A stretch of 64,000 nucleotides of DNA. It comes from Methylobacterium mesophilicum SR1.6/6 (GTDB lineage Bacteria > Pseudomonadota > Alphaproteobacteria > Rhizobiales > Beijerinckiaceae). A model generated the notes under the pieces. That model did not search any database. It worked only from the letters and a program-made list of their open reading frames with translations, and was not told where the DNA came from. Position numbers and translations under genes: made by a program. Below, in pieces: positions 1 through 7,275 of this stretch. Position 1 is the stretch's first letter, and each line of letters begins with the position of its first letter. The stretch covers positions 2,983,612 through 3,047,611 of the forward strand of contig NZ_CP043538.1 in NCBI RefSeq assembly GCF_000364445.2, written 5' to 3'.

Positions 1-184
1 TCGACTGCAACGGCTGCTTTCGAGAGATACGTTGGCTTGCTCTTACGGCGAGGTTGGGTCGATAGCGGCAAGTCCGCTCGGGATGGTTTCCAGCCGGTCC
101 GCTTTTGATCGGAGAAGCATCGAAGGGGACACCCACTCCGCGCCCGCTTCCGATTGTCCTCGGATCTTCAAAGGAGATGCTCTC

Positions 185-597
185 TCACACCGGAGCATCG
201 AGCATGTCGAGAACCGGACAGGCAGGCGTCGGCGCGCCGCTGCACTGGTTGATCGTATCGCTCAGGATGCGCTCAAGCCGCGCGAGATGGGCAAGTTTGG
301 CGCGAACCTCGGACAGATGCGCACTGGCAATCTCCAGAACCTCGGCACAGGAACGGTGACCGGGCTCGGCCAACGTCAGCAAGGTGCGGATGTCCTCGAT
401 CCCGAAGCCCAACGCGCGAGCGTGACGGATGAACGCCAAACGCTGGACGTGGGCCGGATCGTAAGCACGGTGGCCCCCCCAGTGCGAGCAGGCGGTGGCA
501 TGAGCCCGATGCGCTCGTAGTAGCGGACCGTCTCCAGATTGACCCCAGCCGCCGCCGCGATTTGCCCGATGGAGAGACCGCGCGAACTCGTGACCAT
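185..597 (-). pseudogene. merR: MerR-family metal-responsive regulator, frameshifted
   Basis: An N-terminal winged-helix MerR domain (GLSIGQIAAAAGVNLETVRY, then YERIGL) reads from 597. The rest, starting near AFIRHARALGFGIEDIRTLL, lies in a different frame ending at 185. The frames meet at a run of seven C at 474-480; eight (or five) would restore one protein of about 137 aa. Three metal-ligand cysteines are kept in the second frame: C in HRSCAEV, and the pair in QCSGAPTPAC. The first two are 35 residues apart as in MerR and ZntR; the last two are 8 apart as in CueR. It is divergent from merT and faces a MerR-type promoter, so a Hg(II) or other soft divalent metal sensor is likely. The lesion may be real or a homopolymer sequencing error. 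Confidence 0.85.
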
Positions 598-604
598 TTC
601 TCTC

Positions 605-635
605 TTGATCCCGTAGTGGCTACGGGATGCAGAGT
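605..635 (+). promoter_or_regulatory. MerR-type promoter/operator of merT
   Basis: A -35-like TTGATC (605-610) and a -10-like CAGAGT (630-635) are separated by 19 bp, the long spacer typical of MerR-activated promoters. Between them TCCCGTAG and CTACGGGA (609-627) form a perfect 8-bp inverted repeat around TGG. The site lies in the merR-merT gap, so the regulator probably controls both directions. Because the promoter overlaps the ATG at 627, merT translation probably starts at 639 or 645. Confidence 0.75.
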
Positions 636-644
636 GGCATGACC

Positions 645-1079
645 ATGATCGACACACCATCCGTAGCGGCTCCTGCGAGGCCTGCCCCACATCCGCGGGA
701 TAGCCTGCCTGCTCCCTCAGGAAGCTGGTTAGCCGGGCTGGGTGCAGTCGCCGGACTGGGGGCGCTGGCGGCATCGTCCTGCTGCGCTCTGCCGGTGGCG
801 CTCGCCGGTCTCGGCGCAACGGGGGCCGTATTCGGCGGGTTGGCGATGTTGGCGAGCATCCGGCCGGTCCTGCTCGGCGGTGCAGCATTGGCCCTCCTCG
901 TGGGCTGGGGGCTGTTCCTCCGCCGCCGGGCGACGGCCTGCGACATGGCTGGTCCATGTACAAGTACCGGACCATCAAGGCGCACGGCTGCCTCGCTCGG
1001 GATCGGGACGGCGCTGGTTACCCTTGCGCTTGTGTGGGAACCCTACCTTGAGCCCGTAGTGCTCAGGGCCATGCAGTAA
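645..1079 (+). CDS. merT: Mercuric ion inner-membrane transporter MerT
   Basis: MerT carries Hg(II) across the inner membrane to cytoplasmic MerA. The first membrane segment holds the vicinal pair in SSCCALPVALAGLG. A second hydrophobic segment (GGAALALLVGWGLFL) leads to a loop with a Cys pair (CDMAGPC), and a third helix (GIGTALVTLALVW) follows, which is the MerT arrangement. In-frame ATGs exist at 627, 639 and 645. The first lies inside the MerR-type promoter, so 645 is chosen; with 645 the message would be nearly leaderless. No merP or merA is in the window, so alone this gene would import mercury without reducing it, unless MerA is encoded elsewhere. Confidence 0.85.
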   Translation: MIDTPSVAAPARPAPHPRDSLPAPSGSWLAGLGAVAGLGALAASSCCALPVALAGLGATGAVFGGLAMLASIRPVLLGGAALALLVGWGLFLRRRATACDMAGPCTSTGPSRRTAASLGIGTALVTLALVWEPYLEPVVLRAMQ

Positions 1080-1084
1080 AGTAG

Positions 1085-1312
1085 ATGCAGCTTCAGTCCA
1101 CTCTCACCTGTCCACACTGCGGCCATCAGGCGACAGAAACGATGCCGACCGACGCCTGCCAGTTCTTCTACGAGTGCACTGGCTGTGGCACCCTCCTGCG
1201 TCCGAATGCAGGCGACTGCTGCGTGTTCTGCTCCTTCGGTGACGTACCGTGTCCGCCGATCCAAGAAGCTTGCGAGAGCGGCCAGCCTGCAACCTGCTGT
1301 TCGGGAACATAG
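1085..1312 (+). CDS. GDCCVxC-domain small cysteine-rich protein
   Basis: A 75-aa protein starting five bases after merT. It has an N-terminal CPHCGH zinc-ribbon-like motif, then CTGCGTLLRP, then the family signature GDCCVFCSFGDVPCPPIQ, and a CC pair near the end. Proteins with this signature are recurrent small partners of mercury-resistance genes; some homologues carry selenocysteine in the motif. Here every position is Cys and no in-frame TGA is present. The role is probably metal binding, but no biochemical function is established to my knowledge. Family assignment is firm; function is not. Confidence 0.85.
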   Translation: MQLQSTLTCPHCGHQATETMPTDACQFFYECTGCGTLLRPNAGDCCVFCSFGDVPCPPIQEACESGQPATCCSGT

Positions 1313-1503
1313 CGACCCGCCCAGCCGAACATAGCCAATTCTTGCCCTAGCAGAAGTTGTGGGACAACCAAAGAACGACTGGTTTCGGGAAACGATAAGC
1401 GTGTTGCGAGCGGCTGGCGTGGGTCGGGAGCGGACCCTCAAGGCTGGAACCAAACGGAAGGTTTCGACCCCTGGCGCGGGGCGAGACGAACCCGTCTCCC
1501 TGT

Positions 1504-1967
1504 CTATCGTTCAAGCCTGGCCGCCATGAGCGCATGGCTGGCCCGGCTGTCGTGATCGCCCGGTCCGGGTCCGATGGGGCCGAAATCGCCACGGAGCGCC
1601 TTCAGGGCGTTGCGCTCGATCTCGATCTCCCGGGCCGTGCGGAAGCCGAGCCGTCGGAGCACCGGCAACGGCGGGCACCAGCCCTGGACGGCGTGCTGGA
1701 GCAGGAAGGCGGTCACCGCCAGCGGCAAGGCGAGCCACCGCCGTCCGTGGTCATGCCCAGCAACGTCCCGGTGAGTGCCAGAGTCGCGGCGTTGGCCTCC
1801 AGCGTCCGTTCAATGTCCCATTCCACGTCGAGCTCGCACAGCCGACGGCCGATGGCCTGCGGGTGCTCGGCATGCCAGCGAACGCTCGCATCGAGCTCGG
1901 CAGCGATGCGGCGGTTGTCCCGCGCACCCGTGTGAAGCGAAACCCGCTGCGCAGTTCCAGCCACCAT
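1504..1967 (-). pseudogene. DUF2892 (YgaP-type membrane domain) protein, frameshifted
   Basis: Two frames together make one DUF2892-like protein. The N-terminal part (start 1967) runs through ELDVEWDIERTLEANAATL to GTLLGMTTD. The second frame continues LALPLAVTAFLLQHAVQGWC then PPLPVLRRLGFRTAREI to 1504. The frame change is near 1730, where one base too many (or two too few) is present. The hydrophobic hairpin followed by GWCPPLPxLRRLGFRT is typical of the membrane domain that accompanies rhodaneses. It is divergent from the sulfur cassette at 2132, and the dyad operators at 1991-2021 lie between them, so it was probably part of the same regulon. Confidence 0.75.
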
Positions 1968-1990
1968 CGAATGCCTCCCTCTTGCAATTA

Positions 1991-2023
1991 AATTAGAAGT
2001 GTCTAATTTAGAACTATCTAATT
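1991..2023. promoter_or_regulatory. Two tandem TTAGA-N4-TCTAA dyads, candidate repressor operators
   Basis: An AT-rich island in GC-rich DNA holds two copies of the same inverted repeat: TTAGA-AGTG-TCTAA at 1993-2006 (arms extend to AATTAGA/TCTAATT, 1991-2008) and TTAGA-ACTA-TCTAA at 2008-2021, with a 15-bp period. It sits between the divergent DUF2892 gene and the YeeE/TauE/persulfide dioxygenase operon. Similar sulfur operons are repressed by BigR/SqrR-type ArsR proteins; no such gene is adjacent here. Confidence 0.6.
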
Positions 2024-2131
2024 CAAAGCGGCCGGCAGCGATTCGTCCGGCCTCAGGTCAACCTGGCAAGCGCCTTGGGGATCGAGCGCAAGTCGAAGGC
2101 GCACCTCAGCCGCATCTCCGGAGGGATGTCG

Positions 2132-2557
2132 ATGGATGGCTTCACGCCACTGAGCGCCACGGTCGGCGGTGCCATGATCGGTACCTCCGCGGCTCTGTTC
2201 CTGCTTCTAAACGGAAGGATCGCCGGCATCAGCGGCATCCTCGGCGGACTGCTCGCGCCGCCTTCGCGAGAGACTGGCTGGCGCGCCGCCTTCGTGGCTG
2301 GCCTTATCTTGGCGCCTCTCGCCTACGCCGGCCTGGGGGGCAGCCTTCCGCCGGTGACTATCGGCGCGTCGTTCCCGCTCCTGATCCTCGCGGGCCTGTT
2401 GGTCGGGTTCGGGGCGCGCCTCGGCGCCGGCTGCACCAGCGGCCACGGGGTCTGCGGCATCGGCCGCGGCTCGCCCCGCTCGCTGGCCGCCACCGGCACC
2501 TTCATGGCGGTCGCCATCCTCACCGTCCTCGTCGTGCGCCATCTGGTCGGAGCCTGA
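2132..2557 (+). CDS. YeeE/YedE-family membrane protein (sulfur-compound transport)
   Basis: A membrane protein of about 141 aa with four hydrophobic segments. It carries the family motifs NGRIAGISGILGG and GARLGAGCTSGHGVCGIGRG; the GCTSGHG cysteine loop is the YeeE/YedE hallmark. These proteins are associated with import or export of thiosulfate or other reduced sulfur species. The start at 2132 is preferred over the in-frame ATG at 2126 because CGGAGG (2119-2124) is then correctly spaced. It is the first gene of the operon YeeE-DUF6691-TauE-MBL-rhodanese, with three bases between its stop and the next ATG. Confidence 0.88.
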   Translation: MDGFTPLSATVGGAMIGTSAALFLLLNGRIAGISGILGGLLAPPSRETGWRAAFVAGLILAPLAYAGLGGSLPPVTIGASFPLLILAGLLVGFGARLGAGCTSGHGVCGIGRGSPRSLAATGTFMAVAILTVLVVRHLVGA

Positions 2558-2560
2558 ACC

Positions 2561-3010
2561 ATGGCCAAGACAGCCTCCGCCTTCGCCGTGGGCCTCCTCT
2601 TCGGCCTCGGCCTCCTCGTCTCGGGCATGGCCGACCCGGCGAAGGTCCTCGCCTTCCTCGACGTGACCGGTCGCTGGGACCCCAGCCTCGCCCTCGTCAT
2701 GGCGGGCGCCGTCGCGGTCTCGGCCGCAGGCTACCACCTGACGCGGCGGCGCGGCCGACCGGTTCTCGCGCCCAGGCTCGATGTCCCGGCCCGCCGCGAC
2801 CTCGACGCGCGCCTGATCGCCGGGGCCGCGATCTTCGGCCTCGGCTGGGGACTGGCCGGCCTGTGCCCCGGGCCCGCGCTCACCATCCTGACGATTGCCC
2901 CGGCCGAGGCCGTGACCTTCGTGATGGCGATCATCGCAGGCATGCTGCTGTTCCGCCTGGTGCCGGCGGCCCGCCTGAAGCCGACGGCCGTGCTGGGAGC
3001 CGACGCATGA
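2561..3010 (+). CDS. DUF6691 / YeeE-YedE partner membrane protein
   Basis: A 149-aa protein with about four transmembrane helices. The start (GLLFGLGLLVSGMADPAKVL then AFLDVTGRWDPSLALVM) and the later GLGWGLAGLCPGPALT, with its single Cys, are typical of the second half of split YeeE/YedE pairs. With the preceding gene it probably forms one transporter for reduced sulfur compounds. The ATG of the next gene overlaps its stop (ATGA), implying translational coupling. Confidence 0.87.
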   Translation: MAKTASAFAVGLLFGLGLLVSGMADPAKVLAFLDVTGRWDPSLALVMAGAVAVSAAGYHLTRRRGRPVLAPRLDVPARRDLDARLIAGAAIFGLGWGLAGLCPGPALTILTIAPAEAVTFVMAIIAGMLLFRLVPAARLKPTAVLGADA

Positions 3011-3816
3011 TGCCCGGCCCCCTAACATCCGGCCTCGCCGCCGGCTCGGGAGGGGTCGTGGGCGTGATCCTCGGCCTCGTCGGCGGGGGTGGCTCGATCC
3101 TCGCGGTCCCGCTGCTGACCTACGTGGTCGGCGTGTCCTCGCCCCACGTGGCCATCGGAACCAGTGCCTTGGCGGTCTCGGTCAGCGCGGCGGGCAACCT
3201 CGTCCCGCACTGGCGGGCCGGGAACGTGAAGTGGCGTTGCGCGGCGGCGTTCTCGCTCGCCGGGGTCCTCGGCGCGCTCGTCGGCTCGGCGGTCGCCAAA
3301 GCGGTCGACGGGAACAGCCTGCTCGCCCTGTTCGGGGTCGTCATGCTCGTGGTCGGCGGCCTGATGCTGCGCAAGCGGCGCGGCGAGGGCGACCCGGACG
3401 TGCGCCTGACCAAGGCCAGCGCCCCGGTGCTCCTGCCCTGGCTGCTCGGCATCGGCCTCGCGGTCGGCCTGTTCTCCGGCTTTTTCGGCATCGGCGGGGG
3501 ATTCCTGATCGTGCCAGGACTGATGCTGGCGACGTCGATGCCGCTGCCCATGGCCATCGGCACCTCACTGGTCGCGGTCAGCGCCTTCGGGGCGGCGACC
3601 GCGGCGAGCTACGCCGCCTCCGGCCTGATCGACTGGCCGCTCGCCGGCCTGTTCATCCTGGGGGGCGTGCTCGGAGGCCTCCTCGGATCGAGGCTTGGCC
3701 AGCGCCTCGCCGGGCGCAAGCGCGCCCTGACCGTCACCTTCGCCGGCCTCGTCATCCTGGTCGGCCTGTACGTCGTTGCCCGCGGGGCCCTGCCGCTCCT
3801 CGGCCTGAACGCCTAA
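3007..3816 (+). CDS. TauE/SafE-family sulfite/sulfonate exporter
   Basis: A 269-aa polytopic protein with the internal duplication typical of TauE/SafE: GLVGGGGSILAVPLLTYVVG near the N-terminus and FFGIGGGFLIVPGLMLATSM after residue 150, each followed by a conserved GTS segment. It is expected to export sulfite or a related anion produced when persulfide is oxidised by the downstream dioxygenase. ATG codons at 3007 and 3010 are both possible; 3007 overlaps the previous stop. A strong ribosome site for the next gene lies 15 bases after the stop. Confidence 0.88.
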   Translation: MMPGPLTSGLAAGSGGVVGVILGLVGGGGSILAVPLLTYVVGVSSPHVAIGTSALAVSVSAAGNLVPHWRAGNVKWRCAAAFSLAGVLGALVGSAVAKAVDGNSLLALFGVVMLVVGGLMLRKRRGEGDPDVRLTKASAPVLLPWLLGIGLAVGLFSGFFGIGGGFLIVPGLMLATSMPLPMAIGTSLVAVSAFGAATAASYAASGLIDWPLAGLFILGGVLGGLLGSRLGQRLAGRKRALTVTFAGLVILVGLYVVARGALPLLGLNA

Positions 3817-3836
3817 ACCCGGAAAGGAGGAGGTCC

Positions 3837-4748
3837 ATGTCGAACCAGACCGCCGGAGCCCTGCGCGGGCATCCCGTCGTGACCGGCTTCCACGACGAGC
3901 CGACCGGCAGCATCCAGTACGTCGTCGCGGACTCCGAGACGAAGCGCTGCGCGATCATCGACCCGGTCCTCGACTTCGACCCGAAGTCCGGCGCGACCGC
4001 GACCCGGTCCGCCGACGCTCTGCTCGCCCATATCGAGCGGGAGGGCTACGCCCTGGAGTGGGTTCTCGACACGCACCCGCACGCCGACCACTTCTCGGCG
4101 GCCGGCTACCTCCACGACCGGACGGGCGTCCCGACCGCCATCGGCGAGAAGGTCGTTGACGTGCAGCGGCTCTGGAAGGGGCTGTACAACCTGCCGGACA
4201 CGTTCCGGACGGACGGTTCGCAGTGGTCCCGGTTGTTCGCCGACGGCGAGCGCTTCCGGATCGGCGACCTCGACGTCGAAGTGATGTTCACGCCGGGCCA
4301 CACCATGGCCTCCATCGCCTACCGGATCGGCGATGCCGCCTTCATCCACGATACCCTGTTCATGCCCGACAGCGGCTCGGCTCGGGCGGACTTCCCGGGC
4401 GGCAACGCGCATGCGCTGTGGCGCAGCATCCGGCGCATCATGGCCCTGCCGGACGACACGCGGCTGTTCACCGGGCACGACTACCGCCCGGGCGGCCGGG
4501 CGGCGGCCTGGGAAAGCACCGTCGCCCGGCAGCGGGCGGAGAATCCGCACCTCGTCGAGACCCCGACCGAGGACGCGTTCGTGGCGATGCGCGAGGCCCG
4601 CGACCGCGAACTGCCGATGCCGAAGCTCATCCTGCATTCCCTGCAGGTGAACATCCGCGGCGGGCGCCTGCCCGAGCCCGAGGCGAACGGCCGCCGCTAC
4701 CTGAAGATCCCGCTCGACACCCTCGACGGCGCGGCGTGGGGCGAATGA
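3837..4748 (+). CDS. ETHE1/Blh-like persulfide dioxygenase (MBL fold)
   Basis: A 303-aa metallo-beta-lactamase-fold protein. The iron-binding motif is THPHADH (residues about 79-85), followed by PGHTMAS near 150, DTLFMPDSG and GHDY. This matches the ETHE1/SdoA/Blh persulfide dioxygenases, which oxidise glutathione persulfide to sulfite. The start has a strong ribosome site (GGAAAGGAGGAGG). TauE upstream and rhodanese downstream complete a classic sulfide-detoxification operon: persulfide is oxidised here, sulfite is exported by TauE, and sulfane sulfur is transferred by the rhodanese. The rhodanese ATG overlaps its stop. Confidence 0.9.
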   Translation: MSNQTAGALRGHPVVTGFHDEPTGSIQYVVADSETKRCAIIDPVLDFDPKSGATATRSADALLAHIEREGYALEWVLDTHPHADHFSAAGYLHDRTGVPTAIGEKVVDVQRLWKGLYNLPDTFRTDGSQWSRLFADGERFRIGDLDVEVMFTPGHTMASIAYRIGDAAFIHDTLFMPDSGSARADFPGGNAHALWRSIRRIMALPDDTRLFTGHDYRPGGRAAAWESTVARQRAENPHLVETPTEDAFVAMREARDRELPMPKLILHSLQVNIRGGRLPEPEANGRRYLKIPLDTLDGAAWGE

Positions 4749-5146
4749 CGGAGACGAGCATGACCACGATCAGCGCGAAGGACCTGGTGGCGCAGGCCAA
4801 CCGGGAGGTGGAGACCCTGACGGCCGAGGAGGCGCTGGCGCGCCTCGGCCAACCCGGCACGGTGCTCGTCGACGTGCGCGAGGGCGAGGAACTGGCCAAG
4901 ACAGGCAGGATCGCCGGGGCCGTCCACGTGCCCCGCGGGTTCGTTGAGTTCCAGGCCGACCCCGCGAGCCCGACCCACCGGGCCGAACTCGGCGGTGGCA
5001 AGCGCCTGGTGCTCTACTGCGGCTCCGGCAACCGCTCGGCCCTGGCCGCCAAGTCGCTTAACGACATGGGCCTCGGCCCCGTCGCCCATGTCGCCGGCGG
5101 CTTCCCGGCCCTGGCGAAGGCCGGCGGTACCGTCGATCCGGCCTGA
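4745..5146 (+). CDS. Rhodanese-like sulfurtransferase
   Basis: A single-domain rhodanese of 133 aa with LVDVREGEELAKTGRIAGAV and the active-site loop LYCGSGNRSALAA (Cys about residue 92). It is cytoplasmic, with no signal peptide. It probably moves sulfane sulfur between persulfide and acceptors in concert with the dioxygenase, whose stop codon it overlaps. ATG 4745 couples translation; ATG 4760 with GGAGACG upstream is an alternative. It converges with the Crp-type gene that ends 29 bases downstream. Confidence 0.9.
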   Translation: MTETSMTTISAKDLVAQANREVETLTAEEALARLGQPGTVLVDVREGEELAKTGRIAGAVHVPRGFVEFQADPASPTHRAELGGGKRLVLYCGSGNRSALAAKSLNDMGLGPVAHVAGGFPALAKAGGTVDPA

Positions 5147-5175
5147 TCATGACCGGGGAGGCGACAGGCCGCAAG

Positions 5176-5850
5176 TCACCGCCGACCCGCGGCCTCCAGG
5201 CAGGGGCGGTCCACGATCTCGACCGCGCCACGCCGGACCTCGATCAGGCCCGCCTCGGCCCATTGCCCCAGGATGCGGCTTACCACCTCGCGCACGCTGC
5301 CGATATCGTCCGCGAGCTTCTGGTGAGTCACCGCGGCCACGCCCCGCGGGTCCGCCTCGGCCAGGAGCCGTTGGGCGAGGCGCTGCTTGAGCGGCGCGAA
5401 GGCGACCTGGTCGATCAGCGTGAACAGGCCGGACATCAGCCGGGTGTAGTCGTCCATGACGAAGCTGCGAAAGGCGGCGCTCTCGCCCATCAGGTGCTGG
5501 AACGTGCTCACCGGTAGCGCCGCCAGCTCGGTCCGTTCCTCGGCCACGCTCTGTGCCGGGAAGTTGCCGCCGGACAGAAGGCACTGTGTGGTCAGGGCGC
5601 AGGTGCCGCCCGGGCCGACCTTGTAGATCAGCACCTCGCGCCCACCTTCCGACATGCGGAAGATGCGCGTGCGGCCCTCCAGGCACATCAGGTAGTTGGC
5701 GCACTCGCCGTCGAGTTCGTAGGCGATGGCGCCCGCGTCCAGAACCGGGAAATGCACCGTCCCCCGGGCGATCTGGAGGTGCGCCGGGCTCAGCGCCTGC
5801 AGGAGCGGGAATCGGTCGATCCAACGTTCGACCTTCTGGGCATCAGTCAT
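5176..5850 (-). CDS. Crp/Fnr-family transcriptional regulator
   Basis: A 224-aa protein with an N-terminal cyclic-nucleotide-binding-like beta roll (about residues 20-120, VLDAGAIAYELDGECANYLM) and a C-terminal helix-turn-helix (THQKLADDIGSVREVVSRIL). The N-terminal cysteine cluster of FNR is absent, but two cysteines in ECANYLMC could sense redox or thiol chemistry. It lies between the sulfur operon, with which it converges, and the pentapeptide/thioredoxin operon, from which it diverges. A dyad at 5931-5944 in the divergent gap is its likely target. The signal is unknown. Confidence 0.87.
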   Translation of the reverse strand: MTDAQKVERWIDRFPLLQALSPAHLQIARGTVHFPVLDAGAIAYELDGECANYLMCLEGRTRIFRMSEGGREVLIYKVGPGGTCALTTQCLLSGGNFPAQSVAEERTELAALPVSTFQHLMGESAAFRSFVMDDYTRLMSGLFTLIDQVAFAPLKQRLAQRLLAEADPRGVAAVTHQKLADDIGSVREVVSRILGQWAEAGLIEVRRGAVEIVDRPCLEAAGRR

Positions 5851-5930
5851 GGCGGCGTAGTCCCCCGGCCATGACGACGGGCTGATCGTCCGGCGCGCGT
5901 TGTGTTTTTCTCCCGCCGCGCCGGACTTGT

Positions 5931-5944
5931 GTGACCTGGGTCAC
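5931..5944. promoter_or_regulatory. GTGACC-N2-GGTCAC dyad, candidate Crp/Fnr-type operator
   Basis: A perfect 6-bp inverted repeat with a two-base centre, in the gap between the divergent Crp/Fnr gene and the pentapeptide-repeat gene. The shape resembles Crp/Fnr-family boxes although the half site is not the FNR TTGAT. Autoregulation and control of the downstream thiol operon would fit. Confidence 0.45.
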
Positions 5945-6033
5945 CGACCGGGTGCAGCGGGCCGGCATAGCATCGCGACACAACGAACACGATAAGGCGC
6001 CGGCCATGTGTGGCGCCCGCCAGGAGTGAACGG

Positions 6034-6834
6034 ATGCGCCGCCTCGCCCTCAGCTTCATGCTCGCCGTACTCGCCGCCGGCCCCGCCTCGGCCGAACAGG
6101 ATCTGCTGCTCGGGGCGGACATGTCCTCGCCCGCCATGACCAAGGCCGAGATGAGCCGCGCCGATGTCGAGGCGATGATCAAGGCCGCGGACGGCAAGCC
6201 GGTCGACCTGCACGACAAGTCCCTCTCCGGGCTCAATCTCTCAGGGCTGAACCTCCGGAGCGTCAACCTACGGACGGCGCGCCTGAACAACACCAACCTG
6301 CGCGGGGCGGACCTCAGCGGTGCGAACCTCGAACAGGCATGGTTCCTGAAGGCCGACCTGTCCGGCGCCAAGCTCGCGGGCGCGAGGATGTTCGGGATCA
6401 CGGCGCGGGACGCCAATTTCAGTGGCGCCGACCTCAGCCGCTCCATGCCCATCGGAGACTTCAAGGGCGCCAACATGAGCGGCGCGACGTTGGTCGACCT
6501 CAAGGGTGGGGCCGACATCAAGAACCAGTCCATGGGCCTGATGCGGACGGTGTTCACCTCGGTGAACCTCTCCGGCGCGAACCTGAAGGGAGCCAACCTC
6601 GGCCGGTCGCGCCTGGAGTACGCGAACCTGAAGGACGCCGACCTCACCGACGTGGTGCTGATGGGCTCGGACCTGTCAGGCGCCAACCTGACCGGCGCCA
6701 CCGTCACGGGCGCTGACTTCAAAAACGTCGATGTCGACAGCGCCAAACTGATCGACCTCAAGGGGCAGGCCGAGGCCAAGGACTGGTCGGAGCGCGTGAA
6801 TGCCGACCGTGCCGTCACCCAGGCGTCCAACTGA
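6034..6834 (+). CDS. Secreted pentapeptide-repeat protein
   Basis: A 266-aa protein. MRRLALSFMLAVLAAGPASA is a clear signal peptide; the start at 6034 is chosen because CAGGAG precedes it and the signal begins there. From about residue 65 it is made of A(D/N)LSG-type pentapeptide repeats, which fold into a right-handed quadrilateral helix. A repeat-poor insert (KGGADIKNQSMGLMRTVFTS) lies in the middle. It is followed by a thioredoxin and a CcdA-like protein in the same direction, suggesting a periplasmic role in a thiol pathway. The exact function is unknown. Confidence 0.85.
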   Translation: MRRLALSFMLAVLAAGPASAEQDLLLGADMSSPAMTKAEMSRADVEAMIKAADGKPVDLHDKSLSGLNLSGLNLRSVNLRTARLNNTNLRGADLSGANLEQAWFLKADLSGAKLAGARMFGITARDANFSGADLSRSMPIGDFKGANMSGATLVDLKGGADIKNQSMGLMRTVFTSVNLSGANLKGANLGRSRLEYANLKDADLTDVVLMGSDLSGANLTGATVTGADFKNVDVDSAKLIDLKGQAEAKDWSERVNADRAVTQASN

Positions 6835-6878
6835 ATCGGGCGGAAGCCTCGACCCATCGCAAAGGAGATAGACGACCC

Positions 6879-7268
6879 ATGATCGCGCGTCGCGTCCTGC
6901 TCGGCGCCCTGGCCGCCGCTCCCCTGCTGTTCGGTACCGCCGCGAATGCTGCCGAAGCCGTCTTCACTCCCGACGCCTTCGAGGCCGCCCAGAAGACGGG
7001 CAAGCCGATCCTCGTCCATGTCACCGCGCCGTGGTGCACCGTTTGCGCGGCGCAGAAACCGTTCCTGGCCAAGCTGGAAGCCCAACCCCGGTTCAAGGAC
7101 CTCCAGGTGTTCGACGTCGACTTCGACAGCCGCATGGACGTGTTGAAGCGGTTTGGTGTGACGACGCAGAGCACCCTGATCACCTTCAAGGGTGAGAAGG
7201 AGACGGGGCGCTCGGTCGGCGATACCCAGCCGGAGTGGATCGAAGGCGCCGTCGAGAAGGCTTTGTAG
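6879..7268 (+). CDS. Periplasmic thioredoxin-family protein
   Basis: A 129-aa protein with a signal peptide (MIARRVLLGALAAAPLLFG, then ANAAE) and a thioredoxin fold with active site APWCTVCAAQKPFL (Cys-Thr-Val-Cys). It resembles the soluble thioredoxin domains paired with CcdA/DsbD membrane electron carriers. The ribosome site AAAGGAGATAG is good. Its stop is followed within ten bases by the CcdA-like gene, so the two probably form a relay that brings reducing power into the periplasm. Confidence 0.87.
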   Translation: MIARRVLLGALAAAPLLFGTAANAAEAVFTPDAFEAAQKTGKPILVHVTAPWCTVCAAQKPFLAKLEAQPRFKDLQVFDVDFDSRMDVLKRFGVTTQSTLITFKGEKETGRSVGDTQPEWIEGAVEKAL

Positions 7269-7275
7269 GCCGGCC

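Noticed and set aside
1320-1503. Possible recombinase tail in the plus frame near 1400-1440
   Set aside because: Only a dozen residues look helix-turn-helix-like and stop codons surround them; insufficient support.
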